NCBI RefSeq assembly: GCF_905475395.1
Contig: NC_058339.1
Coordinates: 58,909,172-58,973,171, forward strand
Direction of reading: 5' to 3'
Origin: Chrysoperla carnea
Lineage: Eukaryota > Arthropoda > Insecta > Neuroptera > Chrysopidae
Length of the DNA stretch: 64,000 nt
Shown here: positions 1 through 12,300 of the stretch, piece by piece
Layout: every line of letters begins with the position of its first letter
Position numbering within the stretch: position 1 is the first letter of the stretch
Position numbers and translations under genes: made by a program
Notes under the pieces: generated by a model
The model's input: only the letters and a program-made list of their open reading frames with translations
Database searches by the model: none
What the model was told of the DNA's origin: nothing

Positions 1-34
1 AATATTACTAAATACGCATTAGTGCGTACGTGTG

Positions 35-2797
35 ATGAATAAATTTCTTACAATCGAAAAAATAAAGAAACAAACCGTGCATAAAATGGCAGGTGGTGAT
101 TTTATGCAAATTAATGAAACCCGTAAACAAGCGATACAATCAAATTATGAAAGTGATATAAGGAAAAACTTAGGCGATGATGAATGTAAAAGTATTAAAC
201 ACACTAATCCAGCTATGTATATTGAATCATTTCATGATAATAAAGTTAATGAATCGGAATCATATGTGTTAGATTTATCGTCATTAGACAATCCATCAAC
301 ATGTCGTACAACGATATTAACGAGTGATGCTGGTTCCTTTGCTACTGACCGTTCTGAAACATTAAAAAATACTGAGGTAGGATTACAAATTATCATATCT
401 AATCTGATAAGGGTAGTTTCATGGGCGTACCAAGGAGAGGGCAGATCCGAAAATCCTAGATTTACTATTTCTCTGAACTTGAATTTTCAGATCCGATACA
501 TTAATTCAGCTATATTTATCGAGCATGTTGACTCATGTGACGAAGAAATTGAATATAATGACAAAGAATCATATCAAAGTACATACCGTAAAACTGATTT
601 ACGGCAATCAGCACAACTGACAAGAACGCATGCAAAGAAATTAACTGGTAAAAGTGTTGTCAATATTCCACAACATGTAAAGTCAGCAACGAATTATGGA
701 ACAAATTTAAAATTTAAATCATCCACGCACACAGATATGTATTCAACAGAGGATGAATCTCGACCACGTCGATTAACCTTTGATGAATGGCTTGCATCTA
801 AACAACAATTGACAAATCGCCCGAAGAAAGTGTCCAATGATGAAAAAACTGATAATATAGATAATGAGCATCAACGAAGAAGACGTATGGACGAACAACG
901 GGAAGATTTTAAGCGTTGGCTAGCCATCAAACGAGAACAAGATAAATTGAAAAAGAAAGAATTGGAAGTACAAAAGGAAAAAATAAAACGCGAGGAAGAA
1001 TTGAAAAATCAAAGATTTGCGGAAAAAGAATCGATGTTAAAATCGTGGATACAACGAAAAGATGAACAATTAAAAGGTATATATTCAATGAATTCTAAGC
1101 AGTTGCAATAATGGTTTGGGATATGTGTGAAAAAATTGTTCGAGATTTTAATGCCAGTCAAAGATATTTACCTGCGCTTTGATCGAGAATCGATCTCGTA
1201 CCTTAAATCAATCCCCAAAATTTAAATAATTTCGAGGATATTTTTTCAAAATTACTGCAACGCGAAGTGACTTTTTTTAGGAAATTTTATTGTCATTAGA
1301 AAATACTGCCACTCTTACACTGATGTTAGTGTAGATGAATGTGCTTAAAGTAAGATTGTAGCACAGCAGTATAATTTGATAAATAAGTATGTTATAGAAA
1401 AGAAACGTCGTGAGGAAATGAGAAAGAAAAAACTGGAGGAAGAAAAGAAAATGCGCAAAGAATTAAGTGCAAAAGCGTTTGAAGAGTGGAAAGAAAAATC
1501 TAAATATAATCCTCGGCCTGTTCCTTTAAATATGGGTGTTGAAAGTAAGTAACATTTTTCAATAGAGTATTATTTGTGCCAACTTGAATCTAAATGATAC
1601 CATAAAACCGAATAAAACAGCTCAGTAAATTTCATGGGATCATATGTTGTAAAACATGACAATAAAGTTGTAAAACATGACAATTTTCCGTATTTAAAAA
1701 GTTTTAGAAGTGCTTTGGCATCTAAAAATATGAAAGTGGATACTACGAGGCCCACAAAAAATAAGTAAGAAATCTTAGGGACCACTATACTTGAGTTGTT
1801 TTATCGATAGGCCAACTTTTTATACCATGTATATGAAATATATCAAGGTATCCTAAGTCTAGTCCCAAGTTTGTAACGCTTAAAGATATTGATGATGCTA
1901 TGAACGAAATTTTGGTATAGGTGTTCATAAAATCACCTAGTTAGTCCATTTCCGGTTGTCCGCCTGTTTGTCTTTTTGTCCGTGTGTCATCACGATAACT
2001 CAAAAACGAAAAAAGATATCAAGTTGAAATTTTTTCATCGTGCTCAGGTCATAAAAAGTGAGGCAAAGTTCGTAAATGACCAACATAGGCCAATTGTGTC
2101 TTGGGTCCGTAGGGCCCATCTTGAAAACCTTTAGAGATAGAACAAAAGTTTAAATGTAAGAAATGTTCCTTATAAAAAATAAACAATTGTTTGTGACATT
2201 ATTTCGAAAACATCAATGTTTACTCGTGAGGGCTCAAATTAGGTTCGAATATTGTATAGTATGTATTATATGGGAATATCAGTCATGTGTGTGTGACATG
2301 TTTGTATAGCTGGTGGCTATCTCTCTTTACTTACAGGACGTGAAAATCAAAGGATTCCGTAATCAACATTGCCTATAAATGGTATTTCAACAATTAACTC
2401 AGTCAATTGTTTGGTTTCACTTGTTGTACTTTAAAGTGTGTTTTCCAGCCTAATAGTAAAATTTAATTGATTCGAAGTTATTTTAAGAATTAAAAGATCG
2501 AACTACTTAAACTGTGTGTTCTAAAAATATACTTTTTTTTTTAAATGTTGGTCTCAATAATACTGGAATTACTGAACTTCCATAATCGTAATATTAGACC
2601 GCTAATAAATTTACAGTTTTTTTTTTTTTTTTTTGAGAATTAGCAAACAACCATCTACAGACACACATAGTTTATAGAATTAATATTTAAATTACTTTTT
2701 CTCAATTACAGGCTTACGTGGATCAATATCTGCTATACAATTTGTCAATCCAACACCGTGGCAAGAAAATATTGATTTACGTCAATCGTCAGCTTAA
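35..2797 (+). CDS. CCDC34-like coiled-coil protein, 3 exons
   Basis: Exons 35-1076, 1398-1544 and 2712-2797 join through phase-1 introns (donors GTATAT and GTAAGT; acceptors ATAG and ACAG) into 424 aa ending in TAA at 2795. The N-terminal half looks disordered. From about residue 245 the chain is a highly charged Lys/Glu/Arg coiled coil carrying W-centred motifs: FDEWLASK, FKRWLAIK, LKSWIQRK and FEEWKEKS. The C-terminus has PRPVP and FVNPTPW blocks, which match the conserved tail of CCDC34 as I know it. CCDC34 is a ciliary and sperm-flagellar coiled-coil protein whose loss impairs sperm tails in mammals. An in-frame TAG at 20-22 precedes the first ATG at 35, but an AG at 21-22 could also be an acceptor, so an upstream exon outside the window is possible. 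MAP9 and CCDC181 share W-centred motifs and are the main alternatives. The gene converges on the ankyrin gene, about 400 bp apart. Confidence 0.8.
1545..2711 (+). other. Intron 2 of the CCDC34-like gene
   Basis: This 1167 bp intron starts with GTAAGT and ends in ACAG. About half of it is a near-full copy of dispersed repeat R1. It also contains a run of about 17 T near 2618. No coding signal is seen. Confidence 0.7.
1817..2425 (+). repeat. Dispersed repeat family R1, copy 1
   Basis: It begins with TTTTTATACCATGTATATGA and ends with CAATTGTTTGGTTTCACTTG. It is closely similar over its length to copies at 37423-37926 and 63380-63998. There are no terminal inverted repeats and no ORF, so it is a non-autonomous mobile-element family of unassigned class. 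Confidence 0.8.
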
Positions 2798-3194
2798 AAT
2801 ATTTTTAATTCGAAACATTTTATGGGAAAATTACTTAAAAAAATACATTTTTCAACTTTTTTAGTGTTTTATTTATTTGATTCTAGTAATAAATACAGAA
2901 AATGTGTAGATAATAAATAAAATTTTCTAATTGAATTTTTATTTCGCCAACATTTCTACCAAATATTATTGAAAAACACCATGATTACGCGTCGACATAC
3001 AGTTATATTTTTTTTAAACAGATTTTTAATTGACTACAAAAGCATTTATTTAGTTCACATCCAGAAGAAATTTGCCAAAAATAATTAATTACAAAATTTT
3101 AGTGTAACAATTTTGTGAAAATGATTTTTCTAGTGCACCATTAGTAATATACGAGATTGGTCTTCTATGGATGGTAGAAATGTTGGGTTCGATC
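2798..3194. other. Intergenic region between converging genes, with polyA signals for both
   Basis: Plus-strand AATAAA at 2888-2893, with a further AATAAATAAA cluster near 2914, would serve the CCDC34-like gene. TTTATT at 3045-3050 reads as AATAAA on the minus strand and would serve the ankyrin gene. Nothing else is recognised. Confidence 0.55.
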
Positions 3195-3374
3195 TTAAAA
3201 AGTTTCTTCCTCTTCTTGCAGTCGTAAAATATCTGATTTATTCATAAAGTAATATGAGGCTTGACGACCTTTAAGATCTTTAAGCACACGCTTAGCACCT
3301 GCCTTTATTAATACCTTACTGATTGTTTCAACTTTTTCAACTCCCATAGCGTAATGCAATGCTGTTCGTTCAAG
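3195..3374 (-). CDS. Ankyrin gene exon 16 (stop codon)
   Basis: 180 nt, phase 0. RTALHYAMGVEKVETISKV is the last ankyrin unit. The chain ends in an acidic tail, LQEEEETF, with TAA at 3197-3195. Confidence 0.8.
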   Translation of the reverse strand, partial: LERTALHYAMGVEKVETISKVLIKAGAKRVLKDLKGRQASYYFMNKSDILRLQEEEETF

Positions 3375-6300
3375 CTAAAATAAAATATGAAAAATATGTT
3401 AAGCAGTAATCACAAGCTTCATAGACGTTTACTTTCAGGGAGGACCGTATTATACCTATGAGCCTTCTAGGAGGTTATAACTCGGAAGGACACTGTGTTG
3501 AATAAATATGGATAACTTAGTCGCCTTAAGTGTTTATTCAAAATGGGGTTAATAAGAAATAACCTCGGCGGCTATGAAAACCAGTAATTTTATAGTAACT
3601 GAAAAATTCGGATATTCGAATTTGTTAGCTTTGTAAGGAGTCACCCAGTTGGGAAAAATATTTGAAGAAAGAATAAGTTTTAATAAATCTTAGAAATTCT
3701 GAAAAAGTCTTGAAAAGTCTGAAAAAGTCTTAAGAACTCTGAACAACTCTGGATTTCTCAACGTTTTTGGACTGTCTAATTCAGGCGTAATAAGTCTGTA
3801 TAACTCTGAATTAGACAGTCCAAAAACGTTAAGAAATTCGGAGTTATTCAGAGTTCGTAAGACTTTTTCAGAGATCTTAAGACTTTTTCAGACTTTCTAA
3901 AATTTTTTATTAAGACTTTTTTATCTAAAAAAAGATTTATTAAGACTTATTCTTTCTTCAAATATTTTTTCCACCAGGGCAGTATCTGAGAAAGGTCTAT
4001 TTGTTTATTAAGTTTAGTAATTTTCGCATGGTTTTGGAGGCTTTTGAAGATCATGTGGATATAAATAAGATCTACTGTAAGATTAAGATGACTTACATTA
4101 TCACCAATTCTAAGTGTTTCTGGAAAAGTATTCGCAATAAAATCAGCAATTTCTTCATGTTGGCATAGAATTGCAATATGTAAAGTACAACGTCCATAAC
4201 TATTTTTACCAATAGCCAAGAGTTTACCACTACCAGTTCCATTTTCATCTGATAATAATTCACGAACAATATCCAGATCACCTAACCGAATAGCATGATG
4301 AACACGTTCACGTTTTTCCTAAAAAAATAAGCAATTACCTTAATCTACTCAACACTATGAAATTATATTACTTACCTCAAATGCTAATATTGATTGCAGA
4401 AACGCCACTGTAGCTGCCTGGTTTCTTTCCTCTACAACTTCGACTATATTTTTATCTTCTTCATCCACAACATCTAAGATATGATCGTATCCTTCTAAAA
4501 GTAATTCTACTAATTTATCTGTATCACCTAAAAAAGAAAAAAAATTTTATGAAAAATATAAAAACCAAAAACTAACCAGGCAGGCTATCTAAATAGTCTT
4601 TTATCCTAAATTTGAAAAATTGGTTAATACGTTTCTGATTTACATCAAGAAAGGAGGATTATTTAAAAAAAAAAAAAACTACCTTATGTATTTTGCATTT
4701 TAAAAAACCAATTTGATTTAGTTTTAAAACAGTGTAGAGTGCCATGGCGCCTTGAATGACGTCAAACCGTGACATACAATAATTTTTGTATATGTAAGTT
4801 TACGAGTGTTTGCAAGTTTACATGTTTTTGTATTTGTAAGCTTACATAGCCTCTCATATATGAGATTGGTATTTGATGTCACGTGACCGGACGTGTAATT
4901 AAAAAAAAAATTTTTTTTAAATAATAATAATCCTTATATTTTATAAAAATTAATTTATGTTTTGTTATCTAAATATCATGATTAATCATTAGAAACTTTC
5001 CACCGATATGTTCTTAGTGGACAAAAGCCTATTAGATACTCCAAATTATGATTAGTCGCATAACAATTCAAGCCGTTCATTAAATAGCCGGGATTTTCTT
5101 AAATATTATTTTACCGATTTATCTATTTTTTTGGTGCACTTAAATTTTAACTAATTTTGTAAAATATTATGGACAGTACGCTGGACCAAAGAGACTACTT
5201 ACCACGAGCAGCTACATGTAAAACCCATCGATCAATTTCAACAGTATTTTCTGGTATATGTGCTTGTATGCTAACATCTCTCGCTGTACGATAAAGTTCA
5301 TCACGATAGCCGATATTAATATCAGTTTCTTCTAATAACTGAAATAGGGCATTACGGCCATGAGAACGAGCAGCGGCAAAATGTAACATACTTTGTCCAT
5401 GTTCATCCTATAAACAAATATGTTTTGATATAGAAACATTGTACTTTCGGAACGATGAAAAACAAAATCATTACCCGATTCGGACTGCTAAATGCCGATT
5501 GTGGCGCATCAGGACTCTGTGAAGGATCATCTGGCTCTAAAGTAACAACATCAATTGTTTGTGGTGGTCGCTCATTTGTTTCTTGACCGTTTCCTGTCCC
5601 ATTTATTGTTAGTTCATGTGTAATGTTATTATTGGCTGGGATAATGTTATGATTGTTATTTACGGCAGGGTTTGTATCATTAGGAGTATTTGAGTTAGCA
5701 AAATTTGCTAAATACGTTGCTAAATAAGCAATTGGATCTTTTGGTCGTTTATTAGCTACTTCAGTTAAACCTTTTATTAATGGGTCACCCAAAGCTGGAA
5801 CAATGTATAAGATAGTCGCAATTATGGTTAAATATTTTATAAATTGCTAAGAGAAATAATTGATGTAATTTAATTGGGGCATAATAGATTTTAATAAGAT
5901 ATTGTGAAAAGACATTGTGAGTATTGATTTTAAGTAAATCATGCTTTATATGCAACAGGCGTGGAAACAGGAGAGGGAGTATGGGTTTAACTGCCTTCTT
6001 CCTTGGGTAATGACCGAAGCAATATAATTAACCAATTTTGCGAATAAGTGTTATGATTTAATGTTTATTCGAAATAACCAGTAAATAATTTTGTATAGCA
6101 AATAAATAATGGAACAAATAGAAGTCGGCTCTTGCACGATATGACCATCTTTAAATTTGGTACCGGGTGATTACGTATGCATCATTTAAACAAAACCAAA
6201 ACCCTCCTTCCGTTTGCTCATCAGGATGTGGGTTCAGCAGGAGAGTAATTTTTTTTTGTTCAATTGTATATTCCATTTAATTAGCGGTGGGAGTCGTTTT

Positions 6301-9300
6301 TCTGGTTAGATAATGCATACGTAATCTGCAAGTCACTACCAGGTATCGTAAATTTTCTGCATGTTTATGCTCATTCGCAGGATATCTTTGTCTCGCTGGA
6401 AAGGTAGCAAGAAAACAAATTTCAAATATGTACATTTAAAATAACAAGAATACAAAGTTTTAACAGTACAAATTAAAAGACAGAAAATTTTTATTCTGGA
6501 GATGTTTTTCTGGCTGATCGAAAAGAGATAATTTTCGTATTCAGAGGCAATAATAGACCAGAAAAATCAAACCGCAATCAGTGTTTGGAAAATTTATGAA
6601 ATTATTAGTTGTGCCTTCGGCTTCGTTGCCGTTATATAATAATTATACATTGGAGTTTTTGATATAAATTTGAATTTGTCAAAAATTTAAGATCAAATGA
6701 CAAATATTTGAAATTTAATAAACTTTTTTTCCGATTTAAATATCTTTAGTATAGGCCTATAGGGTATAGATATGAAAGTATATGCAGTAAAAAATGGTGG
6801 GAGCGCAATTAAATTATGTAATATATCAACTCTCGCTATTAATATCCATTTAACTGCGTTTCCACCATATTGGGAGTTGTGTAATATGAGAGACATCATC
6901 AACGATAAACTGTCTTAAGATTTATTATGACTAGGTCATTTATTTTAGTTAAAACGGTTTCTTATGTGATATTTTACCAGATAGTATTTTATTTTCTAGA
7001 ATACTACTTATTTAGGGCTTGTATGAATAGGTTTATTCCATTCGCCATTATTTTCTCGAATTTAACTCATTAATTCTTATTTTCGGAATGTTATTTATCT
7101 AGTTTTTCTTCAAATATATACCTGTGGGAAAAGTATATTTTCTTTTCAAAGATAAATTTGTGCCAATGTATTTCATTTTTTTTTTAAAACTATTTGAACA
7201 ATCAAATTCGAGTTTAATCGTTTTGTGAAAAAGGAAATTTGTGGTTGGAAAATTTATGTATCTTATTTTATCCTATTATGCCCTTTAGAAAAAATTTGCT
7301 ACTGGGTACATACAATTTGCCAAATAGCGACCTTCTTCCGTTCGAAATAGAGGAATATCTACTGGATGAGTTTGCGAAACTATTCCTGAAACAAGTACGA
7401 TTAGACCGAATTTAAAATCCTTTCGAATATAAAACAATAGGTAGTTGGATTTTTAAATTCCAAAAAAAAAAAAAAAAAAAACATAAAAATAGATTTTCAT
7501 CATGCAAAATAAAAAATTAAGTAAAAAAACAACATTTATTATATTTTGGAATTTATGTCTCTGTTTGTTACTCCCTAAATATGTGTGTAACCCAGTAGCA
7601 AATAAAATTGTGGATAAATTATCTAAAAAAAATGATATAAAATTTGATTAGACTCCAAAATATATTTAACATTAACAAAAACACAAAGTGCATTTCACAC
7701 ACAAAAAAAATTACAAAAACAATTGCTTGACAAACCACACACCATAAATTGAAACATGGAACAAAAAACACTTTTGAGAGCAATGAGAGATGCATCATGA
7801 CACTAAACACTACTAACCTAATGAATGCCATAGTCTGAAAATTGTTATAAGTTGCTCTTCAGCATCGACTGCAGTGAAGAAAATCCAAAATTATTGTATC
7901 TGTTTAATTTTTGTGTGTTCTAAATGTTTAAAAAAATATTTTTCATACCAAAATAAACAATATTACTTAGTGTGTGATTAATTAAAAACTTGATAACAAA
8001 AATAATTTATATTTTAAGGCACTAGAGTTACTTAAAAACCTCTTTTGTTTTAAATTTTAGAAATAATTTTAATATGTTCCACCTGATAATGCAGACTTTT
8101 TTCGTTTAAAAATATTTACAAATAACGCAGCAATATGCATTGAATTTGATAAGGCAAGATCTTTTTCTAACTGTAAAATATTACCAACGGCCGTTGTAAA
8201 ATCTCTAAATGTTTGTAGTTCAGTCAAAGATAATGATTGTTGATTCCCCACCGTAATTATGTTCTGATCATCGTATTTTTTTAAGAATGTTAAACCTCGT
8301 ACCAAACATAAATGTTTTAAATTATTTTCATCCTTATTTAAATGTGCAAATTTAATTGTGGCATTTAAATGTAAAGCATTTCCAATCGAAGCGGGTCGTG
8401 CTGATAAATAACCGTATAATTTATCACGTTTGAATTTTAATCGTGTATCAAGGAATGTAACAATCTGTGCCATTTTTATATACGCACTACCAATATAACC
8501 TGGTGTATCCGCAGATGGTGTCACAATTATGCGCAAATGATCTAAAACATTGATCCAAAATGCTACATCCATTTGTGGACTTACAAATACTCCTCGGCCG
8601 AATGGCCAATGACGACCATGTAGTCGTATTGTTTCTCCATTGAAGTCCCATAATGGAATCATTAATCCATTTTTTATTAATGTTTCTCGGACTTCTGACT
8701 TTTCTTCAAGGATTTCACTGAGTGTGTAGTAAACACCTTTATCTTCAACGTTGGAATTTTTTGATTTTAGTATTTCGGTAATGTCTGGTCCCAATAGTTC
8801 CGTTGTTAACACACGTTCAACTTCCTCTAGGGCACCTAGATTCAATGATACTGGTAGCTCACTATATTCAAAATTCCTTGTACATTCAATTGATGAGTGC
8901 AAGATATGTTTTTGAAATGGATCCAAATCAATATCAATGGTTGCTAAAGTTTCATTTAAGTTTTCCAAATCCTCCATATCATAGAAAAATGAATCGGGTT
9001 GAGGGTGCAATTCAGAATGTAGATTTATGCAATGCAAATCTTTAATTATCAGTTGCATGAATTCATTAAATACATGGTATGCGTAATAATCTGGTGCAAT
9101 AATACCCCCAGGTAAATCAGTTTCCATACCCAGTTGTGCGACATTATTGTCAATCGATCTTATTTTAATACTTGGCCAAATTACATCATACAAATTATGG
9201 TCCATACGTGTTATACGATTTTTTACTGTATCAAATATATGTCGTCGTAAATAACGTGTAGTTTGGGCACCATATGCGGTATTTAAATTTGGTTGAGCTG

Positions 9301-12300
9301 ATGATAAACTTAACGAATATGAAGAGCCACGACGACCCTGTAGAAGGCGAAAACACCGTTCCAGTGTTGATAGAATGTCAACATCATCCAAAATTCGTCG
9401 AGATGAATATTTGTCATCTTGTACTATATTATAAAATTCGTTTATTGGAAACTGATCATTTAGGGGTCTTGACATCTGATGGTAAAAAGTTGAATTACAC
9501 CCTTATATTATTGTCTGTGAAATTGGAATTAATCATTATAGTACCGTTGCAGATCCTCAATAGCTGTCTTGTCTCGCTATTCGTTCGTGAATATTATGTA
9601 GGAGCAAAATGTATTTATCAAGCAAGTCTATCATATTCCTACTCTTAGTTGAAATTTTGTAAAGCGTAGAAAGGTTAAGATTGACAATAAAATTTCTTAG
9701 TTTCAGTATGTACACAGGTTGGATCACTTTAATCTATAGCTCGCTAATAGCTCGTTTTTTAGCTAACCATTCAAAAACTTAAACAAAAATTGCCGAATTT
9801 GATGGAGGACATCATGTTCTGATATCAGATTGGACCTAGTTCTTCCGGATTCTTTAATATCCAATTCTATTCTAAACGTTAAGAGATAGAATAACACTTT
9901 AAATTAAAAAGCTAACCGTCATTAAAAAATAATTTATTTCATCTAAACCATTTTTTCGAAAATCGCCAGCTTTCGAAGGAAATGAGACTTAAAAATATGT
10001 CATTACTGTATTTAACAACAAGAAAATGCGGTAAGAAAATGCAAAAGTTGTCAAGGTCAATAGGAAAAATTTTCCTGTATCCATGACTTTGACGAACAAC
10101 TATCGATAAACTTTAAGCGTATTTTCTTTCGATTAAAAGCAATAATGGCAAAATTAAGTCACATTTTCTTCGAAAGCTAATGTTTTTCGAAAAAATTGTT
10201 AGTTTTTTTATGAGGATCAAATTTCTAATTTAAAGTGTTATTCTATCCCTTACCGTTTAGAATATAAATTGACTATAAAAGCAACCCGAAAAACTAATTC
10301 GAATATGATGTCAGAACATAATGTCCCCCATCAAACTCTGCATTTTTTGTTTAAGTTATTTTTTGATTAGTTATAACTACAAAACGAGCTATTAGCCATT
10401 ATAGATTAAAATGACCCACACTGTATATCCTTCAGCTACACATTTTTGAGAAAGTGAATTAAAGCCTCTCTTTCTCTCTCTCAGACGATACCATAACTTG
10501 GGATGGACTGATCTCTATTCAAGTGAAATAAATGAAGTGACATCTGGAAATATCCTAAAGTTTATTCAAACTGTAGTTCTAGGAATACCTTTGAATAGAA
10601 AATCAACTATGAGTCACTCCTAACTCAAATCTACTCTAATTTAATCTATCTATTAGCTTACTCTGAAAAATATACTCTTGGCTGAAATGTAAAAAATGTG
10701 GATTGGCAAAAAAGTTTCTCTTTTCTGAAAGCTAAATGCGTTATTGTAGCAAAGAGCTTTCTCCGTTGACATTGGGGCATTGTTGGCTCGAAATAGTTTA
10801 TGGCAGCTGATAAATAACAACACAAGACAATTTTAAGGATTAGAAACGGTAATATTATTTTAATTAGTGGTTTGAATTTGAAATAAATAAGGGTGCAAAT
10901 CAGGCTCCCATGTCAGTTCCCAATAATTTTATTAATTGTGTAATTTGTGTGAGGTTACGATGTTTTAAAATAATAAATCCACTATGTTTATTACATTTTT
11001 AGGGAGTAACAAAAATAATCTTCTAATGTAATTTTAGTGAAAAACACTTTCAAAAAAATAATATCGTGCTTGGAAAAAAAAAGAAATAAATGTCTACAAG
11101 ACTAAAAAAAAAAGATTATACATATCACGCTTGTCAAATCAAATTTGTAAAATTGAAAAAGCTTTGAACATTTAACACACAGTACATACCTCTGTCAGCT
11201 AAATCCGTTGTAACTTGTTCATCAACTCCATAGTCCATTAATAATGATTGATGTGATAATTCTTCGGAATTGTTTCGATAATATTCAGCCATATGGCCAA
11301 GCTAGAAACCACATTATTAAAAATTAAAAAAAAAAAAAAAAACTGGACTGATGTATTAAATAAATGGATGCTATTAAGTTTAAGAATAATTCATAATTCA
11401 TCAATCAACTTTAAGTATGACTTCACTGTACCTAGCGAAAACTTACTTTGTCTTGTGTCTTTGCATTCGCACCTAAATGTAATAATAAATTGTAATAATG
11501 TCCATTATCGGCAAGTGTTGCAGCATAATGTAATGGTGTACGACCCATATCATCCTCAATTTGTACCGTTTCTGGAAATCGTCCTGCCAAATACCGTACA
11601 ATACTTGTATTACCAAATATGACGGCAGTATGTAAAGGACTTGCACCATTTGGTGATCCTTTATCCTTTGCAATAGCAAATTTACGACGGTCCAATGCCG
11701 CTTGTAAATCTCTTAGGCTACCTTCTCGAGCAGCAATATGAACTCGTTTTATTTTGTCCTAATTAATAAATAGTTTTAGAAACAGTTTTTATACTCATTT
11801 GCAGCAGAGTAACTAGACCATATTAGGATTTAGACAATATAGATATTTTATTATTTCTAAAATATAAATCACTTCAATTATGTATGTTTTGACTAGGAGT
11901 CTAGTTACACCGCTGCAAATCTAAGTGCATCAATTTCTATGCATACCATATAAGAAGGTACATTATCTAAAAATACTTGTAACTCTGGATTGGGTGATAC
12001 TTGACCGATTAATCGATTACCATCACCATTTAAAACTAAAGCTGCTAATTGTTCCATATTTGCAGTTTCCACCATTTCTCTTATTTCATCATCGGTGGGT
12101 GATAAGAAATTTGGATCTTGACCATCATTATTTAATTTTTCTTCATCGCCTTTAACAATCCCTTCAATAACTCGTTCAGAATTTTTATCTTCATCATCAT
12201 CCTCTTTTTCTTCATCATTTTCGTTTGTTACATTCCCTTGTATAGAAGATAATATTCCATCTATATTTTCTTCTACATTTTCACCACTTTCCTCTGCTTG

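Larger units (their letters stand above)
7386..11189 (-). other. Ankyrin gene intron 10, hosting the kinase-like ORF
   Basis: This 3.8 kb intron runs from GTATGT to TTTCAG in phase 1. It contains the kinase-like ORF (9475-8069) and a 715 bp foldback (9711-10425). The stretch 10430-11180 has no convincing exon. A short open segment on the minus strand around 10806-10690 lacks good splice sites. Confidence 0.55.

Noticed and set aside
5475..5792. Translation start at 5792 for a separate Dpy-30/ankyrin gene
   Set aside because: The codon there is TTG, it lies just inside an AG acceptor at 5795, and the preceding exon (7385-7314) supplies the expected RYLAN sequence.
7619..7831. Hydrophobic minus-strand ORF, or a first exon starting at the ATG at 7831
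   Set aside because: The ATG exon would leave in phase 2, incompatible with the phase-1 acceptor at 7385; the hydrophobic composition is what AT-rich DNA gives by chance.
10690..10806. Missing exon linking exon 10 to the kinase-like ORF
   Set aside because: The segment is open in the needed phase but its donor is weak, it has no recognisable similarity, and a simpler in-phase join to 7385 exists.
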